Source: Sphingomonas sp. SORGH_AS_0950 (lineage in GTDB: Bacteria; Pseudomonadota; Alphaproteobacteria; Sphingomonadales; Sphingomonadaceae). From it: a stretch of DNA of 64,000 bases. The stretch's first letter is position 1. Every line of letters starts with the position of its first letter. The stretch is from positions 250,501-314,500 of the forward strand of contig NZ_JAUTAE010000001.1 of the NCBI RefSeq assembly GCF_030818415.1, in the 5' to 3' direction. Under the pieces are notes generated by a model. The model did not search any database. It saw only the letters and a program-made list of their open reading frames with translations, and was not told the origin of the DNA. The translations under genes were made by a program, and so were the position numbers. Below, piece after piece: positions 18,050-27,064 of the stretch.

Positions 18050-18504
18050 TACCATTCGCCTACGTTGGGCATCGAAGCCCATGGTTCGGCAGGCGCCTTA
18101 TGTTCGCCCTGCTGGAGTAGTTCGATCGAGATGCCGTCGGGCGAGCGGACGAACGCCATATATCCGTCACGCGGCGGGCGATTGATTGTTACCCTGCCAG
18201 CCTGCAGCCGGGCGCAGGTCTCGTAAATGTCCTCGACGCGGTAGGCGAGGTGGCCGAAGTTGCGGCCATCGGTGTAGGTCTCGGCCGGGCTGCCATCCTC
18301 GGGCGGCCAGTTATAGGTCAATTCGACCTCCGCCTGGCCGGGCTTGCCCTCACCGCGATGATCCTCGTCGGCCGCCAGGAAGATCAGGGTGAATCGCCCC
18401 TGCTCGTTTTCGATCCGCCGGGTCTCTCTGAGGCCCAGCAGTTCGAAGAAACGAACTGTCGCCTGCGGATCGGCGACCCGCAACATGGTGTGGAGATAGC
18501 GCAT
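18049..18504 (-). CDS. gloA: VOC-family lactoylglutathione lyase (glyoxalase I)
   Basis: 151 residues, a usual glyoxalase I size, with two beta-alpha-beta-beta-beta modules. The four metal ligands are visible: His in YLHTMLRV, Glu in VELTYNW, His in FGHLAYRV and Glu in GISIELLQ. It converts the methylglyoxal-glutathione hemithioacetal to S-lactoylglutathione in the cytoplasm. It lies 2 bases downstream of the DJ-1/PfpI gene, forming a small electrophile-detoxification operon divergent from a LysR regulator. Confidence 0.9.
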   Translation of the reverse strand: MRYLHTMLRVADPQATVRFFELLGLRETRRIENEQGRFTLIFLAADEDHRGEGKPGQAEVELTYNWPPEDGSPAETYTDGRNFGHLAYRVEDIYETCARLQAGRVTINRPPRDGYMAFVRSPDGISIELLQQGEHKAPAEPWASMPNVGEW

Positions 18505-18506
18505 GA

Positions 18507-19148
18507 TCAGGCGGCCTTTGCCGTGAGGGCTTCCATGACCAACTCCGCCGTGCGTGTGGCCGAAGCGGGGTTCTGTCCGGTCACCAGATTGCCGTCGCGC
18601 AGAGCGAAGGGCTGGAAATCGGGCCCGCCCTCATCGAGGCCCACGGCGCGTTCCTCGCTGTCGGTAAAGGCGGCAACCCGGCGCCCCGCCACGAACGGCG
18701 TGCCATCGGGCTTCCTGGCGGAAACAAGTCCGGCGGGACCGTGGCAGACGGCGGCCACGATCTTGCCTTCGCGGTCGAACCGCTCGACCAATCGCGCGAG
18801 GTCTTCGCTGCCCGGATAGTCGAACATCGTGCCGTGCCCGCCAGGCAGGAACACTGCGTCGTAACCGGCCGTGTCGATGCTGACGAAAGCGGGCGTGTCG
18901 GCCATTTCGGCCTTCAGCGCTTCATCCTTCAGATAGCGCTCGACCGACGCATCATTCTCGCCATCGGCGTTGACGCTGCGCTGATCGACCGGGATCGCGC
19001 CGCCCTTGATCGAGGCCAGGGTCACGTCGGCACCTCCATCGCGGAAGGCGTAGTAGGGCGTGGTCAGTTCTTCGAGCCAGACGCCGGTCGGCTCGGTGCC
19101 GGGGGTCATGCGATCGGCTGACGTGGCGATCATGAGAATTCGTGTCAT
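18507..19148 (-). CDS. DJ-1/PfpI-family protein (Hsp31-like, possible glyoxalase III or deglycase)
   Basis: 213 residues from ATG 19148 (MTRILMIATSADRM). The nucleophile elbow AAVCHGPAGLV holds the conserved Cys near residue 123, with the upstream acidic part FLPGGHGTMFDYPGS. The family includes glutathione-independent glyoxalases and stress chaperones. Pairing with glyoxalase I supports a role in reactive-aldehyde defence. It is probably under control of the divergent LysR regulator. Exact activity cannot be decided from sequence. Confidence 0.88.
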   Translation of the reverse strand: MTRILMIATSADRMTPGTEPTGVWLEELTTPYYAFRDGGADVTLASIKGGAIPVDQRSVNADGENDASVERYLKDEALKAEMADTPAFVSIDTAGYDAVFLPGGHGTMFDYPGSEDLARLVERFDREGKIVAAVCHGPAGLVSARKPDGTPFVAGRRVAAFTDSEERAVGLDEGGPDFQPFALRDGNLVTGQNPASATRTAELVMEALTAKAA

Positions 19149-19315
19149 CGGCTTAGATCCCTTGTTTGGATCGGGGGCGAGTAACGATGCCTTTGCGGCG
19201 ATGGCTCGCACCTACGCCTGACAGAATGCAGCCTGGGTTATCCGTCTGTCCCCGTCGATGTTCAATCGAATAGACCTCATTGCTCATCATGAAACCCAAC
19301 GGAAATGGCCACCAT

Positions 19316-19333
19316 CCATAAATCGATTTATGG
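19316..19333. promoter_or_regulatory. Perfect 18-base palindrome just before the LysR gene, likely operator
   Basis: CCATAAATCGATTTATGG equals its own reverse complement. It ends 7 bases before ATG 19341, in the intergenic region shared with the divergent DJ-1/glyoxalase operon. It contains the T-N11-A spacing of LysR-type sites (ATAAATCGATTTAT). Autorepression and control of the divergent genes is a reasonable inference. Confidence 0.6.
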
Positions 19334-19340
19334 AACCGCG

Positions 19341-20219
19341 ATGTCCCTTCGCCAGATGCGCACTTTCATCGAAGTCTATCGCCGTCGGTCGCTTAGCGAC
19401 GCGGCGCGCGCGCTCGGCATCACACAGCCGGCGGCGTCCCAGCACATCGCCTCGCTTGAGGCGCAACTCGGCCATCTGCTTTTCGACCGCCATTCGCGCG
19501 GCGTCCGTCCCACGGCGATCGCGGACGATTTCGCCGCTTCGATTGGCGGCAGCCTCGATAAGGCCGAAGCCGCATTGGCATCGGCACGCGCGCGGTCGGT
19601 TCGCATTTCGGGCACGGTCCACATCGCCGCGCCATCCGACCTTCTCGGTGAAATGATCACGCCAAGGCTCGGGCCGTTGCTCGGCGCCGGGCTTGATCTG
19701 CGCCTGCATATCGGTGGGCGCGATGCGCTTTATGCCATGCTGCTTGACGATAAGGTGCACCTTGGCATCACCGCATCCCAGCCCGAAGACGCGCGACTCG
19801 CCTATCAGGAGATCGGCAAGGAAGACCTGCGCGCCGTGGCCGCACCCGCCATAGCCGAGCGGATTACGCGCATGCCGCTGCGTGAAGCGCTTAATACGGT
19901 GCCCTATCTTGCCTATGACCTCGACCGGCCATTGGTGCGCAACTGGCTGGAGGCGAACCAGATTGAAGTAGCAACGCTTCCGGCCCTGACCGCACCTGAT
20001 CTGCGCGTCCTGCGCTCTGGGCTATGCTCAGGACTGGGTTGGACGGTGCTGCCGGGCTATCTCACCAGCTCCGAGTGCACGGCCTGCACCCTGGTCGAAA
20101 TTGCCGCGCCTGTCCGCGTGCCGGCCAACGCACTCTATCTCGTCTGGGCCAAATCCTCCTTGCGCCATCCACGCGTGGCATTAGCCCGCGATGCGCTGAT
20201 CGGAGCATTGCAGGCATGA
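19341..20219 (+). CDS. LysR-family transcriptional regulator
   Basis: 292 residues. The N-terminal winged helix-turn-helix contains MRTFIEVYRRRSLSDAARAL and GITQPAASQHIASLEAQLG, followed by a periplasmic-binding-like effector domain. I chose ATG 19341 (MSLRQMRTF), which matches the family start; an in-frame ATG at 19305 would place the palindrome inside the gene. It is divergent from the DJ-1 and glyoxalase genes, as usual for a LysR regulator and its target. The likely signal is an electrophile or quinone, by context only. Confidence 0.9.
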   Translation: MSLRQMRTFIEVYRRRSLSDAARALGITQPAASQHIASLEAQLGHLLFDRHSRGVRPTAIADDFAASIGGSLDKAEAALASARARSVRISGTVHIAAPSDLLGEMITPRLGPLLGAGLDLRLHIGGRDALYAMLLDDKVHLGITASQPEDARLAYQEIGKEDLRAVAAPAIAERITRMPLREALNTVPYLAYDLDRPLVRNWLEANQIEVATLPALTAPDLRVLRSGLCSGLGWTVLPGYLTSSECTACTLVEIAAPVRVPANALYLVWAKSSLRHPRVALARDALIGALQA

Positions 20220-20293
20220 CCGCTCTGGCCGACTTCGGGTCCAAGCGCCCGATGCGGTCACGATAAGCGGTCAAGCACGCCAAGGCCACGACA

Positions 20294-21388
20294 CTATACG
20301 ATCTCCTCGACCTCACGCATCTCGACCACGCGGTGTTCGCGGGCGCTGATTTCCGCTGCGACGCCCATCGCCACCGCGCGAAGACCGTCCTCGGCGGACA
20401 CCTGGACGGGGCCCTCGCCGCGCACCGCATCGGCAAAGGCAAGGTGCTGGTAATAGGTCGCGCCCTCATGGCTGCCTGCGGCATGGGCCGTCGGGTCGAT
20501 CGCGATGCGGGTGCGCTCGACGCGTTTGTCTCCGCCGAAGCCGACGCGCGGGCTGTAGACCAGTTCGCCAGGCGGGATCAGGACGTCGAGTCGGGCGGTG
20601 TCGCCGGTCGCGCTCATTTCCTCCTGATGCTCGGCACCGTCCGCGAACATCGACAGGTCGAGCATCGCGCGCACGCCGTTGGCGAAGTCGATGGTGGTGA
20701 AGCTGTTGTCGATGATGTCGGGTGTGCGGCCGTCATACCGTTCGTCGAGATGGTTCACGTCCATCGCGCCCGAGCAATAGACGCGCACCGGCTCCGCCTG
20801 GACGATCAACCGCATCAGGTCAAAGAAGTGGCAGCATTTCTCGACCATCGTGCCACCGGTATTGGCCGCGAAGCGGTTCCAGTCGCCGACCTTGGGCAGG
20901 AAGGGGAAGCGGTGCTCGCGGATCGACAGCATCTGCAACCGGCCGACGCGCCCGCCATGGATGGCATCGATAAAGGCGGCGGCGGGGGGCATGAAGCGAT
21001 ATTCCATGCCGGTCCAGAACGGCCGGGCATGACCGGCGGCGCGCTCGACGATCCAGCGGGCATCGGCGAGGGTGGTGGCAAGCGGCTTTTCGCACAGGAT
21101 CGCCGCATCCATGCCGAACAGCGGTTCCAGCACCGTGCGGTGCGTGTGATTGGGGGACGCGACGACGACCGCGTCGACACGAGCGTCGCGGGCAAAGGCC
21201 TCGACGCTGTCATAGGCGGTGACGTTCGCCGCTGTGGACCCCAACGCGCCGCGGGCCCAGTCGAGCGATTGCGGCACCGGGTCGGCGATCGCCACGATCT
21301 GCGCCCCCGGCACCAGCGCGATGTTGCGCAGATGCTCGACGCCCATCATGCCCGTTCCGACGATCCCGTATCGAATTGCGGCTACCAT
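20294..21388 (-). CDS. Gfo/Idh/MocA-family NAD(P)-dependent protein, candidate SqgA-type (GH188) sulfoquinovosidase
   Basis: 364 residues from ATG 21388. The Rossmann fold starts with YGIVGTGMMGVEHLRN, has EKPLATT at the active-site end of the fold, and continues into a C-terminal alpha/beta domain (GTMVEKCCHFFDLMRL, YRFMPPAAAF). By family it is a sugar or cyclitol dehydrogenase. Members of this fold were also shown to be NAD-dependent sulfoquinovosidases (GH188) located beside sulfoquinovose monooxygenase genes. Its divergent neighbours here are an aldo/keto reductase and an SsuD-like monooxygenase, which is why I raise that option. Plain dehydrogenase activity remains possible. Start codons of this gene and its divergent partner are only 31 bases apart. 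Confidence 0.85.
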   Translation of the reverse strand: MVAAIRYGIVGTGMMGVEHLRNIALVPGAQIVAIADPVPQSLDWARGALGSTAANVTAYDSVEAFARDARVDAVVVASPNHTHRTVLEPLFGMDAAILCEKPLATTLADARWIVERAAGHARPFWTGMEYRFMPPAAAFIDAIHGGRVGRLQMLSIREHRFPFLPKVGDWNRFAANTGGTMVEKCCHFFDLMRLIVQAEPVRVYCSGAMDVNHLDERYDGRTPDIIDNSFTTIDFANGVRAMLDLSMFADGAEHQEEMSATGDTARLDVLIPPGELVYSPRVGFGGDKRVERTRIAIDPTAHAAGSHEGATYYQHLAFADAVRGEGPVQVSAEDGLRAVAMGVAAEISAREHRVVEMREVEEIV

Positions 21389-21419
21389 TGCCCGTGTCCC
21401 TATGCCATTCCGACGCCCG

Positions 21420-22313
21420 ATGACGACCATCCGCCTTTCCCGCGAAGCACGGCCGCTCGGCAAGAGTGCAATCCTTGTGTCCCCGATAGCTTGGGGCATG
21501 TGGCGTTTTACCGGCGAGGATGTCTCCTCGGCGCGTGCCCGTGTCGAGGCCGCGCTTGATGCCGGAATCACCCTCTTCGACACCGCTGATATCTACGGCG
21601 TCGACGATGGCGGGTTCGGATCGTCCGAGGCGCTGTTGGGGCGGGTGCTCGCCGAGGCGCCCGAATTGCGTGAGCGGATGGTGATCGCGACCAAGGGCGG
21701 CATCTGGCCGGGCTTTCCCTATGACTCCAGCGCGACGTATCTGGCCGGGGCGCTGGACGCGTCGCTCACGCGCCTGGGCGTCGAGCGGGTCGAGCTGTAC
21801 CAGATCCATCGTCGCGATTTCCTGAGCCATCCGCAGGAGGTCGCCACCGCGCTGACCCGGATGGTGGAGGCGGGCAAGGTCGCCGGGATCGGGGTGTCGA
21901 ACCACAGCCCGGCCGAGGTCGATGCGCTCTCCGCATTTCTGGGCCTGCCGATCCTGACCACCCAGCCCGAATTTTCGCCGCTGCATTCGGCGCCGCTGTT
22001 CGACGGCACGCTGGATCAGGCGATGGCGCGAGACATGGCGGTGCTCGCCTGGTCGCCGCTGGCGGGCGGACGGCTGGTCGCGGGGGATCATCCGGCGGGG
22101 GCGCTGCTGGCAGAGCATGGCCGGCGTTGGGGCGTCGATGCCGCGACGGCGGCGCTGGCCTGGACCATGGCGCATCCGGCGCGGATCATCCCGATCATCG
22201 GATCGCAAAATCCCGACCGTATCCGCGCGGCGGCGGACGTGTACCGCGTGGAGTGGACCCGCGCCGAATGGTATGCCGTGCTTCAGGCCGGAATGGGGGA
22301 GCGCCTGCCATGA
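21420..22313 (+). CDS. Aldo/keto reductase, candidate SmoB (6-oxo-glucose reductase)
   Basis: 297 residues with the family tetrad visible: Asp and Tyr in LFDTADIYG, Lys in VIATKGGIWPG and His in YQIHRRDF. NADPH-binding end segments include IIPIIGSQNPDRI. I chose ATG 21420; ATG 21402 is an alternative, and neither has a strong ribosome site. The stop overlaps the start of the flavin monooxygenase (ATGA), so the two proteins are made together. In the sulfo-SMO pathway an aldo/keto reductase (SmoB) reduces the 6-oxo-glucose left after desulfonation, which would explain this coupling. This assignment is by context. Confidence 0.88.
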   Translation: MTTIRLSREARPLGKSAILVSPIAWGMWRFTGEDVSSARARVEAALDAGITLFDTADIYGVDDGGFGSSEALLGRVLAEAPELRERMVIATKGGIWPGFPYDSSATYLAGALDASLTRLGVERVELYQIHRRDFLSHPQEVATALTRMVEAGKVAGIGVSNHSPAEVDALSAFLGLPILTTQPEFSPLHSAPLFDGTLDQAMARDMAVLAWSPLAGGRLVAGDHPAGALLAEHGRRWGVDAATAALAWTMAHPARIIPIIGSQNPDRIRAAADVYRVEWTRAEWYAVLQAGMGERLP

Positions 22314-23380
22314 CCGATACGCTTGGCCCTTGCGAGATCAGCTGGTTCTCGGCGTTGTGCGACGACGATTACGAGTTTCTGGGCGTCCCCGATCTGGCGT
22401 TGCGCTCCAGCTGGGAGCATTGCCGCGACATCGTGTTGCAGGCGGAGACGGCGGGCTATGACAATTGCCTGCTGCCGTCGGGCTATGCGTTGGGCATCGA
22501 TACCACCGCCTTTGCCGCCGGGATCGCGCCGCTGCTCCAGCGGATGCGGTTGTTGATGGCGGTGCGGATCGGCGAGAGCTGGCCACCGCAACTGGCGCGG
22601 CAGATCGCGACGATCGACCGGATGCTGGGCGGGCGGCTGACCGTCAACATCATCTCCAGCGACCTGCCCGGCGAGACGCTGGACAGCGCGCCCCGCTACG
22701 CCCGCACGGTCGAGGCGATGCACATCCTGCGAACCCTGCTGGACGGCAAGCCGCTCGATCATGACGGCGAGTTCTGGAAGCTGAAGCTCGACCCGCCGCG
22801 CGTGACGACCGTATCTGGGCGGTGCCCGCCCTTCTATTTTGGCGGCCTGTCGGAGGCCGCGCGTGAGGCGGCGGCCGAGGGCGCGGACGTCTATCTGATG
22901 TGGCCCGACACGATGGAGGGGGTGCGCGCTATCGTCGCCGACCTGCGTGCGCGGGCCGCGCGGCGCGGCCGGAGCTTGCGCTTCGGCTACCGCGTCCATG
23001 TCGTGGTTCGCGAAACCGAGGCGGAGGCGCGCGTCGCCGCCGACCGGCTGCTGTCCAAGCTGGATGATCCCACCGGCGCGGCGATCCGGTCGCGTTCGCT
23101 GGATTCGCAATCGGCGGGCGTCCGCCGCCAGGCGGAACTGCGCGAGGGCAGCGACGACGGCTATGTCGAGGCCAATCTGTGGACCGGCATCGGTCGGGCG
23201 CGTTCGGGATGTGGCGCGGCGATCGTCGGCGATCCCGATCAGGTTCTCGCCAAGCTGCAGGCTTATCGCGAAGCGGGCATCGATGCGTTCATCCTGTCGG
23301 GCTATCCGCATGCGGCGGAGGCGGACCTGTTCGCCCGCCATGTCCTGCCGCGGATCGATCATGCCCCGCTGACATTGTGA
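22310..23380 (+). CDS. LLM-class FMN-dependent monooxygenase, SsuD-like; candidate SmoC/SqoD
   Basis: 356 residues with a bacterial luciferase-like TIM barrel. SsuD-type features include AETAGYDNCLLPSG, RIGESWPPQLARQIATID, GGRLTVNIISSDLPGE and the flap region with SDDGYVEANLWTGIG. The family uses reduced FMN and oxygen to release sulfite from sulfonates. It is coupled to the upstream aldo/keto reductase and followed by an MFS transporter. A partner flavin reductase (SsuE/SmoA type) is not in this window and would have to be supplied from elsewhere. Ordinary alkanesulfonates are an alternative substrate. Confidence 0.88.
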   Translation: MTDTLGPCEISWFSALCDDDYEFLGVPDLALRSSWEHCRDIVLQAETAGYDNCLLPSGYALGIDTTAFAAGIAPLLQRMRLLMAVRIGESWPPQLARQIATIDRMLGGRLTVNIISSDLPGETLDSAPRYARTVEAMHILRTLLDGKPLDHDGEFWKLKLDPPRVTTVSGRCPPFYFGGLSEAAREAAAEGADVYLMWPDTMEGVRAIVADLRARAARRGRSLRFGYRVHVVVRETEAEARVAADRLLSKLDDPTGAAIRSRSLDSQSAGVRRQAELREGSDDGYVEANLWTGIGRARSGCGAAIVGDPDQVLAKLQAYREAGIDAFILSGYPHAAEADLFARHVLPRIDHAPLTL

Positions 23381-23387
23381 GCGGCTT

Positions 23388-23418
23388 GGCGGCGCGATAG
23401 AGAAACTGTCTCGCCGCC
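23388..23418. other. Intergenic stem-loop between the monooxygenase and MFS genes
   Basis: GGCGGCG (23388-23394) pairs with CGCCGCC (23412-23418), with further partial pairing (GAGA/TCTC) inside the loop. No T-run follows, so it is not a classic terminator. It could stabilise mRNA or lower expression of the transporter. Confidence 0.4.
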
Positions 23419-23446
23419 GTGCCCGGCGCCTCGCCATGATGCGGGC

Positions 23447-24679
23447 ATGAGACATGTCGGGGAATTGAGCGCGCGCCATCGCGGGCTGTTATTTGCTTTG
23501 GTCATCACGGCCGGTGTTCTGAACCTCGTCGACCGGCAGGTCATCGCGGTGCTGAAGCCGGTGATCGCCGCCGATCTTGGCTGGAGCGATGACGATTACG
23601 GCACGCTGGCCGCCTGGTTTCAGGGCGGCGCGGCGGTCGGTTTCCTGTTCAGTGGCTGGATCGTGGATCGGCTGGGCGTGCGCTGGGCCAATCCGATCGG
23701 GGTGGCGGCGTGGAGCGTCGCGGCCTTGCTCCATGGCTGGGCGCGGTCGATGGGCGCGTTCATCGCGGTGCGCGTGGCCCTGGGCGCGACCGAGTCGATG
23801 GGGACGCCCACGGGCATCAAGACGGTCGCCGCCGTCCTGCCGCCGCGCTGGCGGTCCGCCGGGTTCGGTGCGGGCAATGCCGCCAACAGCCTGGGTGCGA
23901 TCCTGGCGCCGCTGGCCATTCCGGTCCTCGGCCTGACATTCGGCTGGCGGGGTACGTTCATCGCGGTCGGGCTGGTCGGGCTGGGCTGGGCCCTGACTTG
24001 GTTGATAGCGGCGCGGGGGATCGTCTTTGCCGCGCCCAAGCTGGCCGATGCCGCACCGCCGTTGCCCGACGTGCCGCTGCTGCGCGACCGGCGGACCTGG
24101 GCGGTGGCGGGGGCCAAGCTGTTGTCCGATGCGACTTGGTGGCTGTTGCTCTTCTGGTTGCCCGACTTCTTTCATCGGCAATTCGGGCTGTCGGGCGTCG
24201 CGCTCGGCGTGCCACTGGCGCTGGCCTATGGTGGCGCGGCGATCGGCTCGCTGATCGGCGGAGCGGTGCCGACCCGGCTGCTCGGGCGTGGCTGGTCGGT
24301 GAATGCGGCGCGCAAGGCCGTGCTGCTTGGCGGTGCACTGGCCGTCGTCCCGATCCCGCTGGCGCTTCTGACGCACAGCTATCCGGTCGCGGTGTCGCTG
24401 ATGGCGTTGGCGCTGGCCGGGCATCAGGCCTTTTCCACCAACATCTTCGCGATGATCGCCGATATCGTGCCGCAGCACCGGGTCGGCCGGGTGACGGCGT
24501 TCGGTTCCTTTTGCGGCAATATGGGGGGCGTCGCCATCGCCAAGATCGCCGGGCTGATCCTGGCAGCGGGGCTGGGCTATCTGCCGCTGCTGCTGTTCGC
24601 GGCGGTGGCCTATCTCGCGGCGCTCGGCTGGGTGCAATTGCTGTTGCCCCGGCTCAGGCCGATCGAGGCCGGGAGCTAA
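23447..24679 (+). CDS. MFS transporter, anion:cation symporter (ACS)-like
   Basis: 410 residues with about 12 membrane helices. Typical MFS motifs are present: DRQVIAVLKPVIAADLGWSD in helix 1 and loop, GWIVDRLGVRWANP for the loop 2-3 motif, and GNAANSLGAILAPLAIP. The ACS group carries hexuronates, sugar acids and other organic anions across the inner membrane. Placement between the desulfonating pair and a TBDR suggests inward transport of the same substrate, for which an anionic sugar such as sulfoquinovose would fit. It starts 66 bases after the monooxygenase stop. Confidence 0.88.
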   Translation: MRHVGELSARHRGLLFALVITAGVLNLVDRQVIAVLKPVIAADLGWSDDDYGTLAAWFQGGAAVGFLFSGWIVDRLGVRWANPIGVAAWSVAALLHGWARSMGAFIAVRVALGATESMGTPTGIKTVAAVLPPRWRSAGFGAGNAANSLGAILAPLAIPVLGLTFGWRGTFIAVGLVGLGWALTWLIAARGIVFAAPKLADAAPPLPDVPLLRDRRTWAVAGAKLLSDATWWLLLFWLPDFFHRQFGLSGVALGVPLALAYGGAAIGSLIGGAVPTRLLGRGWSVNAARKAVLLGGALAVVPIPLALLTHSYPVAVSLMALALAGHQAFSTNIFAMIADIVPQHRVGRVTAFGSFCGNMGGVAIAKIAGLILAAGLGYLPLLLFAAVAYLAALGWVQLLLPRLRPIEAGS

Positions 24680-24766
24680 AGCCGCGCTGCTAACGGGTGA
24701 GGTGCTTCTTTATTTCCCATGCAATAAGTGGACATTAGCCTCCGCGTCGATCTGAAAGGGGACCAG

Positions 24767-27064
24767 ATGATCGATCGACGCCTGTCCGTGCTGCTTGTCG
24801 GCACCGCTTTTACGCTAATTGCCACGTCCGCCACCGCACAGGATGCGCCCATCGCTAAAACCGATACCAAGCCCGCTGACGGCGAGGTGGTCGTGACTGC
24901 GCGCTATCGCAACGAGACTCTGCAACAGGTGCCGATCGCGATCACCGCGCTGGAGGGCGGTACGCTGGCGGAGCGGCAGCTCAACAATCTTGAACGGATC
25001 GCAGCCTCGATCCCGTCGGTCGGCTTTCGTAGCGGCGCGTCTAACAAGGATCGCACCGTCTTCATCCGCGGGATCGGCACGATCACGACCTCGCCCGGCG
25101 TCGAGCCGTCGGTATCGACCGTGCTCGACGGCGTGGTGCTGACCCGTCCGGGCCAGTCGACGCTCGACCTGGGCGAGGTCGAGCGGATCGAGGTGCTGCG
25201 CGGGCCGCAGGGCACCCTGTTCGGCAAGAATGCGTCGGCGGGGGTGGTCAATATCGTCACGCGCAACCCGACTGACGAATTCCACGCCTTTGGCGAGGCC
25301 GGGGCGACGACCGATCAGGAATATCGCATCAAGGCGGGCGTCTCGGGCGCGATCGTGCCGGACAAGGTCCAGGTGCTGATCGGCGGCCTCTACAGCAATT
25401 TTGACGGCAATCTGCGCAATGTCGCGACCGGCCATGATGCCAATGGCTCGCGCCGTTACGGCGCGCGCGGCAAATTGGTGGTGACGCCTTTCGACGCGCT
25501 GAAGATCACCGCGATCGGCGACTATCTGAACACGCGCGAGACGGTGGCGGGGGTCTACAGCTCGACCCGGCAGATCGCCTATCCGACGAACGCGATCACG
25601 GACTCCATCGCCCTGGCTACCGCGCTGGCCGGGCAGGGGATCGTCGCGTCGCCGTCCAACCGGCGGCTGGCGACCGATATCGACACCAACGTCCGCGACG
25701 AGAATTATGGCGGATCGCTGACCGGCGAACTGGCGCTGGGCGACTATCACGTCACCTCGATCACCGCCTGGCGGCGATGGTTGAACCAGCAGCGGCAGGA
25801 TTATGATGGTCTCGCCCAGCTGACGGCCGCTTTTCCGTCGGGAGTAGATGACGGCACGGTCAACAGCCGCCAATTCTCGCAGGAGCTTCGGCTGACCTCG
25901 CCCAAGGGCGGGCTGATCGATTATGTCCTGGGGGCCTATTATCTGCGCGCGCGGACCGACGAGCGATACCAGCGGGCACTGACCACGCTGTCGGGCACGA
26001 CACGGACCAGCACCACCGGCATCGCTAATTACGGCATCACCAACCACAATTACGCGCTGTTCGGCGAGGCGAACATCAACTTCACCCCGCATTTCCGGGG
26101 AATCGCGGGCTATCGTTCGACCTGGGACACGCTGGACTTCTATCATGTCCGCACGTCGACCAACGACCCGACGAACAGCGGCGCGGCGTCGCTCGACCGG
26201 CCCGGCATTCGCGCCTATCACAATGCGACGGGCCGCACCGATGCGCGTGGCGACAGCTACCGCCTCGGGCTTCAACTCGATCTGGGCGACCATGCCCAGA
26301 CCTATTTCACCTATTCGCGCGGCTATAAGGGCCCGGCCTACAACGTCTATTTCAACATGCGTTCGCTCAGTGCGACGACCCTGCTGGACGAAGTCCCGCT
26401 GAACCCCGAAACGTCGAACTCCTATGAGGCCGGGATCAAGGGCAGCACCGCCGACCGCGCACTCAGCTATGCGCTGGCGGTCTATACGACCGATTTCGAC
26501 GGCTATCAGGCGAACTTTACGGACGCGGTCGGCGGCGCTCCGGTCACGCGGCTGATCAACGCCGGATCGGTCCGGTCGCGCGGAGTCGAGGCGGACGTGA
26601 CGCTGCGCCCGGCCCAGGGCTTCACCGTCGACCTGTCGGGGGCATTCACCGACGCCACCGTCCGCAATTTCAACTGCCCGGTCGGCGCACCGGTCAGCTG
26701 CAACATCAATGGCCAGCCGCTGCCCTTCGCACCGCGCGTTCGCCTGTTCGAGAATGCCGCCTATCGCTTCGCCCTGTCGGATGCGCTGTCGCTTGAGTTC
26801 CAGAGCGACGTGTCGTTCAGCAGCAAGGTGCAATATTCGCTGGCCGAGACGCCCAACACGGTCCAGCCCGCCTTTGCCATCTGGAACGCCAGTGTGGCGC
26901 TGATCCGGCCCGGCGATGGATGGCAGCTTCGCGCCTATGTGAAGAACATCGCCAACACCTCCTATGCCAGCTTCCTGAGCAACGGCACATTTGGCGGGAC
27001 CGTCCGCTTCGTGCCGCGCGACGACCGGCGTTACGCGGGCCTTCTGCTGCGGAAGGACTTCTGA
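24767..27064 (+). CDS. TonB-dependent outer-membrane receptor
   Basis: 765 residues from ATG 24767, preceded by AAAGGGGACC; an in-frame GTG at 24728 is less likely. The signal peptide ends in ATSATAQ. The TonB-box region is GEVVVTARY. The plug contains RTVFIRGIGTITTSPGVEPS, DLGEVERIEVLRGPQGTLFG and NASAGVVNIVTRNP. The barrel ends in LLLRKDF with a terminal Phe. No STN domain is present. The stop overlaps the start of a broken sulfatase gene (TGATG), implying that both once worked on the same, possibly sulfated or sulfonated, compound brought in with the upstream MFS carrier. Confidence 0.93.
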   Translation: MIDRRLSVLLVGTAFTLIATSATAQDAPIAKTDTKPADGEVVVTARYRNETLQQVPIAITALEGGTLAERQLNNLERIAASIPSVGFRSGASNKDRTVFIRGIGTITTSPGVEPSVSTVLDGVVLTRPGQSTLDLGEVERIEVLRGPQGTLFGKNASAGVVNIVTRNPTDEFHAFGEAGATTDQEYRIKAGVSGAIVPDKVQVLIGGLYSNFDGNLRNVATGHDANGSRRYGARGKLVVTPFDALKITAIGDYLNTRETVAGVYSSTRQIAYPTNAITDSIALATALAGQGIVASPSNRRLATDIDTNVRDENYGGSLTGELALGDYHVTSITAWRRWLNQQRQDYDGLAQLTAAFPSGVDDGTVNSRQFSQELRLTSPKGGLIDYVLGAYYLRARTDERYQRALTTLSGTTRTSTTGIANYGITNHNYALFGEANINFTPHFRGIAGYRSTWDTLDFYHVRTSTNDPTNSGAASLDRPGIRAYHNATGRTDARGDSYRLGLQLDLGDHAQTYFTYSRGYKGPAYNVYFNMRSLSATTLLDEVPLNPETSNSYEAGIKGSTADRALSYALAVYTTDFDGYQANFTDAVGGAPVTRLINAGSVRSRGVEADVTLRPAQGFTVDLSGAFTDATVRNFNCPVGAPVSCNINGQPLPFAPRVRLFENAAYRFALSDALSLEFQSDVSFSSKVQYSLAETPNTVQPAFAIWNASVALIRPGDGWQLRAYVKNIANTSYASFLSNGTFGGTVRFVPRDDRRYAGLLLRKDF

